The position numbers were made by a program, and so were the translations under genes. From positions 1 through 34,695 of the forward strand of contig DZCM01000018.1 of NCBI GenBank assembly GCA_022730295.1: a DNA stretch of 34,695 bases. The letters are read 5' to 3'. This document shows, piece after piece, positions 9,483-18,227 of this stretch. Under the pieces are notes generated by a model. The model had not been told where the DNA came from, did no database searches, and was given only the letters and a program-made list of their open reading frames with translations. Position 1 is the stretch's first letter, and every line of letters starts with the position of its first letter. This DNA is from Rhodanobacter sp. (GTDB lineage Bacteria > Pseudomonadota > Gammaproteobacteria > Xanthomonadales > Rhodanobacteraceae).

Positions 9483-10817
9483 ATGTATCAAAATGCACTT
9501 GTCTCCTACGCACAGAACGGCGAAGACGCCTTGCTCAGGCGTGCGCTGAGCGATGTGCAGCGTGGCTTCTATATCGACGTCGGCGCACAGGATCCGATTG
9601 AATTTTCGGTGACGAAGGCGTTTTACGAGCGGGGTTGGCACGGCATCAATATCGAACCCGTGCGGCACTGGCATGACCGTCTGGTCGAGGATCGTCCTCA
9701 CGACATCAACCTGCGCCTTGCCGCATCGAACCAGGTGGGCACGATCAAGTTGTTCGAGGTCGAGGATACGGGTTTGTCGACCTCTGCCCCCGAGTTTGCC
9801 CGTAGACACGAAACAGAGGGTTACACGCTTCGCGAACAGACCGTTGAATGTACGACGCTGGATCAGATCTGCGCCGACAACGATGTTCACACGGTACATT
9901 TCCTCAAAATTGATTGCGAAGGTGCCGAAAAATCAGCGTTGGGGGGGATCTCGCTTGCCGGTGTGAGGCCTTGGATCATCCTGGTGGAGGCCACCGAGCC
10001 CAACAGTACCAAGCCGACTTGGCACGAATGGGAATACCTTCTGACTGGGCGTGGTTACCATTTCGTGTTTTTCGATGGACTGAATCGCTATTACCTCGCA
10101 GACGAGCATATGAACAGAGCCTCTGCGTTCGAAGCGCCCGTGAATGTCTTTGACAGCGTGACGCGGATTTCCGAAGTCAACGCGCAGAAGCGGATTGAAC
10201 AATTGCAGGGTGAGGTGGAGGGGCTGCGGGGCGCGGTGATCGTGGCGAAATTGCGCGCCCGTCTTGGTGCAGCGAAGGCCGAGCGTGATGCTGCCATTGT
10301 GGAACGCGATGCGGTCACGGCCGAGCGCGATGCTGCCGTGGCAGCGCATCACGCTGCATTGCAGCACGAGGAAGCCGAGCACAAGCGCGAACTGGGACGC
10401 CTTCAGGCGAGCTTGGCAGAGTTGTTGTCCAGTCATTCCTGGCGCATCACCGCACCTTTGCGTGCCTGTTCACGCGCTACCCGCCGCCTGTATCGAGGGG
10501 TGCGCAGGCTGGTCTATTTGTTGCTGCGGCCATTCGCGCATTGGGCCAAGCCAGTGTTGTTGCGCCTTGCGCAGAAACCCGCTGCAAGGAAACTGGTGAT
10601 CCGCGTATTCGGCAGGCACTCGAGGTTGGTGAATACGGCGCGACTGTTCCTGATCGGCACGCCCACGCCTTATCACCCCGCTGAGGCGATGGCACCTTCG
10701 CCCGAAGTTGTGAAGGAGGGGGAGTCGTTGTCGGCAAGAGGCCGTGAGGTCCTGTCGACGATCGAGGACATGCGGATGCAAGAAAAGGGAGAGACGCAGC
10801 GTGCGAGTCGTACTTGA
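9483..10817 (+). CDS. FkbM family methyltransferase with C-terminal coiled coil
   Basis: 444 residues in three parts. Residues 1-220 are an FkbM-type SAM-dependent methyltransferase, with the family N-terminus VSYAQNGEDALL, the SAM loop YIDVGAQDP and the motif FLKIDCEGAEKSAL. Residues about 230-318 are heptad-like and charged, with repeated ERDA units, and predict a coiled coil. This is followed by SHSWRITAPLR, a motif common after coiled coils in polysaccharide glycosyltransferases and methyltransferases, and a basic, partly hydrophobic tail that may touch the membrane. The start is the ATG at 9483, where family similarity begins. An in-frame ATG at 9438 would add a Pro-rich leader crossing a C8 tract. 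The end overlaps the next gene by 17 nt. FkbM enzymes O-methylate sugars or related hydroxyls; the substrate is not known here. Confidence 0.85.
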   Translation: MYQNALVSYAQNGEDALLRRALSDVQRGFYIDVGAQDPIEFSVTKAFYERGWHGINIEPVRHWHDRLVEDRPHDINLRLAASNQVGTIKLFEVEDTGLSTSAPEFARRHETEGYTLREQTVECTTLDQICADNDVHTVHFLKIDCEGAEKSALGGISLAGVRPWIILVEATEPNSTKPTWHEWEYLLTGRGYHFVFFDGLNRYYLADEHMNRASAFEAPVNVFDSVTRISEVNAQKRIEQLQGEVEGLRGAVIVAKLRARLGAAKAERDAAIVERDAVTAERDAAVAAHHAALQHEEAEHKRELGRLQASLAELLSSHSWRITAPLRACSRATRRLYRGVRRLVYLLLRPFAHWAKPVLLRLAQKPAARKLVIRVFGRHSRLVNTARLFLIGTPTPYHPAEAMAPSPEVVKEGESLSARGREVLSTIEDMRMQEKGETQRASRT

Positions 10818-12123
10818 TCTGCAGGCTTGCCAGAGTGGCGGCAGCCGCACGCGCGGCATAGGAAGATTTGGTTGGGAACTGGCCGTGGCCATGTTGCAGC
10901 GCTCGGGGGCGGATGAGCTATGGGTGGCGCTGAACGGTGCGTTTGCCGAGTCGACTGAGTCGATTCGCAGCGATCTTTCAGGGTTGTTGCCGGCGGAGCG
11001 CTGTATCACCTGGCGGGTAGCCGGTTCGACCGCCGCCGCGGATCCGCGCAATGCCTGGCGCGCTGCCAGTGGCGAGGTGTTGCGCGAGACATTGCTGGAA
11101 TCGCTGGCGCCCGACTGGGTGCACATCGGCAATTTGTTCCAGGGATTCGTGGACGATTCGCTCGAATCGGTGCCGACCCGTCCCGATGCGGCGCCCGTGG
11201 CGGTGACGCATCATGACCTGATACCGCTGGTCTATCCGCACGACTACATCACCTCGCCGCAGGCGAAGATGTGGTATTTCAGAAGGCTGGAATCGCTCAA
11301 GCGCGCGCCGCTGGTGCTGACCAACTCGGAGTTCACGCGCAGCGAGGCGATCGAGATGCTGGGCCTGCAGGCCGCATCGGTGGTGTGTATCGGATGCGCG
11401 GCTTCCGGTCATTTCGCCCCGCTCGATGTGGATGCAACCACCCGTGACGAGGTGTTCGCGCAGTACGGCATCACGCGTCCGTTCGTGATGTACACGGGTG
11501 GCGCGGATCCGCGCAAGAATGTCGAGGGCCTGATCCGCGCTTTCTCCATGCTTCCAGCCGCGGTACGGCAGGCACACCAACTGATCTTCGTCGGCAAGGA
11601 ACCCGTCGACTTTCGCGACGCCTTGCTCGGCACCGCCCGCAAGGCCGGCGTCGATCCCGGCGACCTTGTTTTTACCGGGTTCGTGCCCGACGAACGGTTG
11701 GTGATGCTTTACAACCTGTGCCGCCTATTCGTGTTTCCGTCCTTGCGTGAAGGTTTCGGGCTGCCGGCGCTGGAGGGCATGGCATGTGGCGCGCCCGTGA
11801 TCGCTTCGAATACCTCGAGCCTGCCGGAAGTGATCGGGTGGCCCGATGCGATGTTCGATCCGTACAGCGATGAAGCGATCGCCAAGGCCATGTACGCCGG
11901 ACTGACGGATGAGGCTTTCCGATCGGTATTGATCCAGCACGGTACGGGTCGCGCAAAGCTGTTTACCTGGGAACGCAGCGCGCAACGCGCGCTCGACGCG
12001 ATGCGTGCAGCGGGCGAAAGAATCGTTGCGCGTCGAATGGATCGGGCGCGCGAGCAAGCCGCGCTGACGGCGTCGCGCCGACCGGGTGTCGACCATGCAG
12101 CATGGCGGGAGATCTTACGTTGA
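10801..12123 (+). CDS. GT4 family glycosyltransferase (tandem paralogue A)
   Basis: 440-residue GT-B glycosyltransferase. It starts with VRVVLDLQACQSGGSRTRGIGRF, contains a donor-domain entry YTGGADPRKNVEGLIRAF, and has the GT4 E-x7-E region REGFGLPALEGMACGAPVIA near residue 316. The GTG at 10801 is chosen over the track start at 10744: a GGGAG element sits about 9 nt upstream, and the resulting N-terminus matches that of the next gene. It overlaps the FkbM gene by 17 nt and the next gene by 4 nt, so all three are coupled. Closest in sequence is the first domain of its neighbour, indicating tandem duplication. The family includes mannosyl- and rhamnosyltransferases of ABC-exported O-antigens. 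Donor and linkage are unknown. Confidence 0.88.
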   Translation: MRVVLDLQACQSGGSRTRGIGRFGWELAVAMLQRSGADELWVALNGAFAESTESIRSDLSGLLPAERCITWRVAGSTAAADPRNAWRAASGEVLRETLLESLAPDWVHIGNLFQGFVDDSLESVPTRPDAAPVAVTHHDLIPLVYPHDYITSPQAKMWYFRRLESLKRAPLVLTNSEFTRSEAIEMLGLQAASVVCIGCAASGHFAPLDVDATTRDEVFAQYGITRPFVMYTGGADPRKNVEGLIRAFSMLPAAVRQAHQLIFVGKEPVDFRDALLGTARKAGVDPGDLVFTGFVPDERLVMLYNLCRLFVFPSLREGFGLPALEGMACGAPVIASNTSSLPEVIGWPDAMFDPYSDEAIAKAMYAGLTDEAFRSVLIQHGTGRAKLFTWERSAQRALDAMRAAGERIVARRMDRAREQAALTASRRPGVDHAAWREILR

Positions 12124-15100
12124 GGATCGTTCTGGACTTGCAGGCGTGCCAGGGGGAAAGCCACGAGCGGGGGATCGGGCGTTATTCCTGGGCTCTCGCA
12201 CAGGCGATGCTGCGTTGTGGCTGCGACCGGCATGAATTCTGGGTGGCCTTGAATGCAGCGCTCCCCGTATCCGTCGAAACCATGCGGCGCAAGTTGGATG
12301 GGTTGCTGCCGCCCGAGCGCATCGTTGCGTGGCAAGCCGAAGGGCCGATGGAGGCGCGTGTCGTCGCCAATGAACCGCGACTTGAACGTGGCTTGGCTGT
12401 GCGCGAGGCGTTCCTCGATGCGCTACAGCCCGATTTCGTGCACATCGCCAGCCTGTTCGAGGGCATGAGCGATGATTCGTTGCAATCCGTGCCTGCGGCA
12501 TTGGATGCCGCGCCAGTCGCCGTCACGCTATACGACCTGATCCCCTTGCTGAATCGCCCGCAGTATCTGCCGAATTGGATCGCACGGGATTTTTACTACC
12601 GCCAACTCGATTCGCTGCGACGCGCACGCCTGCTGCTTGCCATTTCCGAGAGTTCGCGCAGGGAAGTGCTGGAGTGTCTGGGTTGGCCTGAAGACCGGGT
12701 GGTCAACATTTCTTCCGCGGTGGATGCGAAGTTCAGGCATATCGATCTGGATGCGGCCTCGGCCTCGAGGCTGAAACGAAAATTCGGGTTGCGTCTGCCG
12801 TTTGTCATGTGTGCCGGCGTAGTCGAAATGCGCAAGAATGTGGATGCGCTGATTCGCGCGTTCGCTGCACTGCCCAGCGATTTGCGTAATACACACCAAC
12901 TGGTGCTGGTCGGCAAGGTTGGCTCACTGGACGATGCCAGGATCCTCGAACTGATGCGCAAGCACGGACTGGCATCCGAGGCGGTGGTCATGACGGGGTT
13001 CGTCGTCGACGACGACCTGATCGGCTTGTACAACCTTTGCAAGCTGTTCGTGTTCCCGTCGTGGCACGAAGGGTTCGGGTTGCCTGCCCTGGAAGCCATG
13101 GCTTGTGGCGCGCCGGTGATCGCGGCAGGTGCGTCCAGCCTGCCGGAGGTGGTCGGGCGGGAGGACGCACTGTTCGATCCGCACGACGATGCATCAATCA
13201 TGGCGTTGATACAGAAGGTCTTGCGCGATGACGCGCTGCGTGCGTCGCTTGCGGCGCACAGTCTCGAACGTGCGAAACGGTTTTCCTGGGACGAAACCGC
13301 GCAGCGCGCACTGGCCGCGATTGAGGAAGCAGCGCGCCGGCCGTTGCGTGATCCGGAACGCGCGACGAAACCTCGCCTGGCTTACGTGCCGCTGGCTTCG
13401 GCAAACCGTACGGGCCTGGTACAGCAGTACATGGGCCTGATGCGCGCGCTGATGGCCCACTACGACATCGAACTGGTCACAGATGTTCCGGGAGTCGACC
13501 AGGTCGTGCCGAGGTCATGGTCGATCCGCAGTACGCGTTGGTTCCGCAGCCACGCCGGGGTCTACGACCGCGTGCTCTATCAGGCCGGTGATTTGCCTTG
13601 CAGCGAGTACGAGGCGGTGCTGTTGCGGCGTGTCCCGGGAACCGTACTGCTGCATCGAATCCCACCGGAACGGATCGCGGAACTGTTTGCGGACGAACCG
13701 CCCGAGAGGGAGGTCATGCGCACGAAGCTGTATCGCGCATGGGGGTATCGCGGGCTGATGGCCGCCGACGGGAACGTGGATTGGCAGGATCTGCTTACGC
13801 GCTATCCGGCGAGCTATGCGGATCTGGAAAATGCCGATGGACTGGTTGTCACGCCGGCCGGGAACGAGAAGGCGGCGGCCTGGAATCCCGGAGAGCGCGC
13901 GGCTGCGGCTGTGCATCATCTCTCGTTCCAGCCGCGGCAAGTGGGATCCTGCGAAAGCAGCGGGGCGGCATTTGCGCACGATCCAGATGCGCGTGAGGCG
14001 GCCGGGGAATTGCGTGATGCGATCGAGCGCTTGCATGTGGCGAGCCCGCACCCACGCATGCAGCAGGCGCTCGCCGATCTGGTTGCACGCACGGCGGGGC
14101 TCACCCCGGAACCGGGGGATGTGGCGCTGGCCGCGCAGGCGATTGCGGATGCCTTTCCACCGACTCTTGCGCAGCGGCAATTGTTGCTGGACATTTCGCG
14201 GCTAGTGGTCACCGACGCCGGCAGCGGAATCCAGCGCGTCGTGCGCAGCTACCTGACGGAGTTGCTGCGCAGCCCTCCTGCAGGGTTTCGCGTCGAGCCG
14301 GTCTACGCACTCCACGAAGAAGGGTTCTATCGGTACGCGCGCGACTATACCTGTCGATTTCTCGAGGTTGATCCGCTTGAAATGCGCGATGAGCGGCTGG
14401 ATGTTGCGCCGGGCGACATGTTTCTGGGTTTGGATCTCGCAGCGGACATCGTGCCGGGCCGGAAGGATTATTTCCTCGATCTGCGGCGCCGCGGCGTGTC
14501 CATCCATTTCATTTTCTACGATGCGCTGGCCGGACGCCACCCGGAGTGGTTTCCGGAGGATCTGTCGATGTGGATGCGCCGGTGGTACCAGACCATCGCC
14601 GAGGTTTCGGACGGGGTGATCGCCATCTCTCGTGCCAGCGCCGAGGATTTGCGCGACTGGCTGGTGGAAAATGGTCTGCGGCGGGATCGTCCGCTGCCCA
14701 TCTCATGGGTGCATATCGGCGCGGACATCGGGGCAAGCGTGCCGAGCCGGGGTATTGACGAATCAATCAAACGCGCCATCAAGACCTGGCACGGCTCACC
14801 GGTCTTCCTGATGGTGGGGACGGTCGAGCCGCGCAAGGGCCAGAGCCAGGCGCTGGATGCATTCGAGAAACTCTGGACCGCAGGTGCGGGCGATCGCCTG
14901 GTCATCGTCGGCAGGCAGGGCTGGCGGATGGAGGCGTTTGCGCAAAGATTGCGCAATCATCCTGAATTCGGCAAGCGCCTGTTCTGGCTCTGCGGTATCA
15001 GCGACGAGATGCTGGAAGCCGTCTACGTAGCCTCCGATGTGTTGTTGGCGGCATCGTTCGGAGAGGGCTTCGGCCTGCCCCTGATCGAGGCTGCGCAACA

Positions 15101-15398
15101 CGGATTGCCGATCCTGGCACGTGACCTGCCGGTGTTTCGCGAGGTCGCGGGCGACGCGGCGGTCTATTTCGATGCGCCAGATGCCGGGGTGCTGGCTCGC
15201 GCGATCACGGCGTGGGTCGAGCGCGCGAGGAATGGCGACCTGCCGGATGTACGCCTATTGCAACATCTGACCTGGGCGGAAAGTACAGTACAGCTGTTGG
15301 CTGCCATTGAAGGGCAAGGCCCCTGCATCCATTGGCAGCCATCCAAAAGAGCGACGGCAGACCATGGTTCAGACTCCGAAGCACGGGTTGTCGTGTGA
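12120..15398 (+). CDS. Multi-domain GT4 glycosyltransferase (two complete modules and one partial)
   Basis: 1092 residues. Module 1 (1-410) is a full GT-B enzyme paralogous to the preceding gene, with HEGFGLPALEAMACGAPVIA near 315. Residues 420-610 resemble the acceptor half of a further GT-B module (RLAYVPLASANRTGLVQQYM, DRVLYQAGDLP, VLLHRIPPE), but no matching donor half follows. Module 3 (688-1075) is again complete, starting LLLDISRLVVTDAGSGIQRV and carrying EGFGLPLIEAAQHGLPILA near 980. The TTG at 12120 is chosen: it overlaps the previous stop (TTGA), has GGGAG 8-9 nt upstream, and gives a start (RIVLDLQACQ) aligned with the paralogue. The ATG at 12102 has no ribosome-binding site. Such multi-domain enzymes (WbdA-like) often build the repeat unit of ABC-exported O-antigens, making two different linkages. 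Confidence 0.87.
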   Translation: MRIVLDLQACQGESHERGIGRYSWALAQAMLRCGCDRHEFWVALNAALPVSVETMRRKLDGLLPPERIVAWQAEGPMEARVVANEPRLERGLAVREAFLDALQPDFVHIASLFEGMSDDSLQSVPAALDAAPVAVTLYDLIPLLNRPQYLPNWIARDFYYRQLDSLRRARLLLAISESSRREVLECLGWPEDRVVNISSAVDAKFRHIDLDAASASRLKRKFGLRLPFVMCAGVVEMRKNVDALIRAFAALPSDLRNTHQLVLVGKVGSLDDARILELMRKHGLASEAVVMTGFVVDDDLIGLYNLCKLFVFPSWHEGFGLPALEAMACGAPVIAAGASSLPEVVGREDALFDPHDDASIMALIQKVLRDDALRASLAAHSLERAKRFSWDETAQRALAAIEEAARRPLRDPERATKPRLAYVPLASANRTGLVQQYMGLMRALMAHYDIELVTDVPGVDQVVPRSWSIRSTRWFRSHAGVYDRVLYQAGDLPCSEYEAVLLRRVPGTVLLHRIPPERIAELFADEPPEREVMRTKLYRAWGYRGLMAADGNVDWQDLLTRYPASYADLENADGLVVTPAGNEKAAAWNPGERAAAAVHHLSFQPRQVGSCESSGAAFAHDPDAREAAGELRDAIERLHVASPHPRMQQALADLVARTAGLTPEPGDVALAAQAIADAFPPTLAQRQLLLDISRLVVTDAGSGIQRVVRSYLTELLRSPPAGFRVEPVYALHEEGFYRYARDYTCRFLEVDPLEMRDERLDVAPGDMFLGLDLAADIVPGRKDYFLDLRRRGVSIHFIFYDALAGRHPEWFPEDLSMWMRRWYQTIAEVSDGVIAISRASAEDLRDWLVENGLRRDRPLPISWVHIGADIGASVPSRGIDESIKRAIKTWHGSPVFLMVGTVEPRKGQSQALDAFEKLWTAGAGDRLVIVGRQGWRMEAFAQRLRNHPEFGKRLFWLCGISDEMLEAVYVASDVLLAASFGEGFGLPLIEAAQHGLPILARDLPVFREVAGDAAVYFDAPDAGVLARAITAWVERARNGDLPDVRLLQHLTWAESTVQLLAAIEGQGPCIHWQPSKRATADHGSDSEARVVV

Positions 15399-15606
15399 CG
15401 AGGCCGGTCGGTGACAGCATGATTTGCAGCGCGCCTTTCACCAAAGAACGAGGCCTGCGTTCACTGCTACCCTGCACCGGCAGAGGGTGTGATGGAAAAA
15501 CGACACGGGGGATCGGGTGCGGGAACGTTCCTGCATGTCAACGTGGTGGCGCGCGGCTTACGTTCAATGAGAGGAGCGTTGCCGCGTGAAACCGGGGGAG
15601 TAGCGG

Positions 15607-18189
15607 GTGGAAGATGAGGCCATCAACCAGAACGCCGATGCGCGGTTGACCGATACGGTGCGTGCTGCGACGGCGCCCGGGCTGGCGGCAGATCGCCTGT
15701 TGGTCTGGACGGCCGTGTTCGCGATCGTGACCAGCCTGGTGGGGCTGGTGACGACACTGGCAGGCGTTTTCCACGCGCCGCAAGTGCTTCTGATATCCCT
15801 CGTATTGACCATCCTGTGCGTCCGCAAGATGGGTGCGGGTGCGACGAGGCTGCCCGGCCTGACGCCCCGTTGCCTGCACATGGTCTTGCTGATCCTGGTG
15901 GCGCTGATATTCCGTGTGCCCGCCTATCATTATGTGCTGGGCGGCCAGGATGAGGGACTCTATGTAAACATCGCCCACTACATCAATGACACGGGGGGCG
16001 TTGCCGTCCACGATCGTACCAGGCAGGAGCTGAAAGGAACGCCGCTCCTGGACAATTACATCGCGGAAAATCAGATAGCCGGCGGAACCTACCTGGCGGG
16101 CGTGTACAAGCGCAGCTACAAGAACGGAAAGCTCGAGTTCCAGTTCTATCATGTATTTCCTGTCTGGATGGCCTTGTTCGACGGGATTTTCGGCAGCACG
16201 GCCGGGGTCTATGCGCTCACGTTCCTGGCCATATTTTCGATAGTCCTGTTTTACCGTCTCGCGCTGTTGTTGACCGGTTCGTACCGAGCCGGCCTGGCCG
16301 CCGGGGGGCTGCTGGCACTCAGTCCCCTGCACACTTTTTTTTCGAAGTTTCCCGTCACCGAAGTGCCCACGCTGTGCTTTGCGCTGATCGGTTTCCTGTT
16401 CCTGGCGGCCTTCTGGTCGTCGCCACGGGAAGGTAGGCAGTACAAGAGTTGGCTCTGCATATCGGTACTCGCATTCCTGTGCGTGTTCACGACCCGCATC
16501 AGCGGGTTCATGTACGTGCCGTTTTTCATTGCGCTGGCGTGGGCAGCCTTGATCTTTGACACCGATCGCGCAAGGTGCCGCGCCCTCCAACGCTGGGCTG
16601 TAGGCGTCACGGTCGTGTATCTCGTTTCAGTGGTCTACGGCCTGGTTTGGTCGCATTCGTACTCGCACGATATATACAACTTGTCTTTCGCCCCCCTGCT
16701 GGGGAGCCATTGGAAGGGCGTGCTCGCGGTTGTCGGCATATTTATAGTCGTGATATGGGTTGCGTTGGCATGGATGGTTCGCAATGAAAGTTTGCGTGCA
16801 CGGTTTGGAATATGGTTCGAACGTCCCGTGGGCTGGGTACCGACCGTCGTGGTATGGGGCGCGCTGCTGCTGGGCATGGTCAAGATTTATCGCCTGGCGT
16901 GGACAAGCCGTTATGTATCCGACCCGTGGTTGGGTGCCATGTGGCACGTGGCGGATGCGGGCCGGACCTCCGTCGAGGCCAGCAGCTTGTGGACGCTGGT
17001 GGTATTTCTTGGCCCGTTTCTGGTGCTTGCCTTCCTGCTGCTCGCGACGATCAGAAAACACGAACCGCGGATAGCTTTCCTGTTCTGGTTCGTGTCCGGA
17101 TTTTTCGCTTACATATTGTTGCTGCAGTGGGTCACCCCATACGTTCCGTATTACTCCCGTTACCTGTTGAGCGAGCTCGTGCCGTACACGATCCTGTTCG
17201 TGGTCTGTGTATGGAGCGGGCTGCGGCGCAGCCTTGGCCGCAAAGTACTGACGGCCGCGATCGTGGTGAGCGCGGTGTACGCGACGGCTCTGTCGGCAAC
17301 GCAGATAGGGAAGAATGAATACGCGGGGGCGTACACCGAACTGGCGCGGGCCATCGCGCCGGTGGGGCCGTCCGACATGGTGCTGCTGTACCTGCAGCCG
17401 GGCGCTCCCTTTAACCAGAACCAGATCAAGACGCCCCTGCTTTACACGTTCCATCGCCAAACGGTGACCGTGGGCACTTCGGATTTGACCGACGCGGCGT
17501 ACCTGGCGAAGCTCGACTCCCTGTGCAACAACGTATTCCTGCTCACGGAGGGAGGGGGCTATACGCCGCCCGGCTTCGAATTGGTCACAAGCACACAATT
17601 CAACATCAGGCGTTACGAATGGAACCACACGTTTCCGCGCAAACTTGCTCCGCCAAGCGATGTCATCCTCAATCTGTACCGGATGGCCCACCCACGGCTG
17701 CCCGAGGGAACACCGCTGGGATTTGCGACGGATGGTGTTGCCGCCGGGTGGCTGGAGTCGGGCTGGACTACTCCGGGGAGTTGGGGGACCTGGAGCTCCG
17801 GCAAGCAAGCCGTACTCCGGATCGACTCGCGCGAGCTTCCGGACGTGCACGGGCCCTTGTCGTTGCGGTTGGACGGGAAGGTGTTCGTCGTCCCGCAGCA
17901 TCCCGTGCAACGAATCACGGTTACGGTCAATGGTGAACCCGCCGGTCAGTACACCCTGCGCTACCCGAACGAGAAATTCTCCCCGCGCATACCGTTGGGG
18001 CAGGTCGGCGTGGAACCCATGCACATGATTCGCGTGGTATTCGATTTGCCCGATGCCATGAGTCCCAGGGATCTCGGACTCAGCGTCGACGGACGGGATC
18101 TGGCGATGGCGCTCATCAGCGCGACCATCGAGCCTTCCTCGCAACACGGGCAAGCTGCGCCGGCCGCATCGAAGGCAGGTAACCCATAG
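15607..18189 (+). CDS. Large membrane glycosyltransferase-like protein (GT-C fold, GT39/GT83-like)
   Basis: 860 residues. About a dozen hydrophobic segments occupy residues 30-570. The first large periplasmic loop has GGQDEGLYVNIAHY, an Asp-Glu pair in the position of the catalytic acid motif of GT-C enzymes such as ArnT and protein mannosyltransferases. The last 280 residues are soluble, with beta-rich sequence (SLRLDGKVFVV, RITVTVNGEPAGQYTLRY), and probably periplasmic. The start is GTG at 15607 with GGGGAG about 7 nt upstream. A role moving a sugar from a polyprenyl phosphate donor onto the glycan on the periplasmic face is inferred from fold and from the convergent GT2 gene 38 nt away. 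I cannot name the subfamily with certainty. The 208 bases before it hold no recognisable gene. Confidence 0.7.
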   Translation: MEDEAINQNADARLTDTVRAATAPGLAADRLLVWTAVFAIVTSLVGLVTTLAGVFHAPQVLLISLVLTILCVRKMGAGATRLPGLTPRCLHMVLLILVALIFRVPAYHYVLGGQDEGLYVNIAHYINDTGGVAVHDRTRQELKGTPLLDNYIAENQIAGGTYLAGVYKRSYKNGKLEFQFYHVFPVWMALFDGIFGSTAGVYALTFLAIFSIVLFYRLALLLTGSYRAGLAAGGLLALSPLHTFFSKFPVTEVPTLCFALIGFLFLAAFWSSPREGRQYKSWLCISVLAFLCVFTTRISGFMYVPFFIALAWAALIFDTDRARCRALQRWAVGVTVVYLVSVVYGLVWSHSYSHDIYNLSFAPLLGSHWKGVLAVVGIFIVVIWVALAWMVRNESLRARFGIWFERPVGWVPTVVVWGALLLGMVKIYRLAWTSRYVSDPWLGAMWHVADAGRTSVEASSLWTLVVFLGPFLVLAFLLLATIRKHEPRIAFLFWFVSGFFAYILLLQWVTPYVPYYSRYLLSELVPYTILFVVCVWSGLRRSLGRKVLTAAIVVSAVYATALSATQIGKNEYAGAYTELARAIAPVGPSDMVLLYLQPGAPFNQNQIKTPLLYTFHRQTVTVGTSDLTDAAYLAKLDSLCNNVFLLTEGGGYTPPGFELVTSTQFNIRRYEWNHTFPRKLAPPSDVILNLYRMAHPRLPEGTPLGFATDGVAAGWLESGWTTPGSWGTWSSGKQAVLRIDSRELPDVHGPLSLRLDGKVFVVPQHPVQRITVTVNGEPAGQYTLRYPNEKFSPRIPLGQVGVEPMHMIRVVFDLPDAMSPRDLGLSVDGRDLAMALISATIEPSSQHGQAAPAASKAGNP

Positions 18190-18227
18190 CGGCGCTCGTG
18201 GCGCCAGGTTGTCACGAGGAGTCGGTC

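Noticed and set aside
18191-18205. GGCGC-TCGTG-GCGCC hairpin between the convergent GT-C and GT2 genes
   Set aside because: Only five base pairs and no T-run; too weak to call a terminator.
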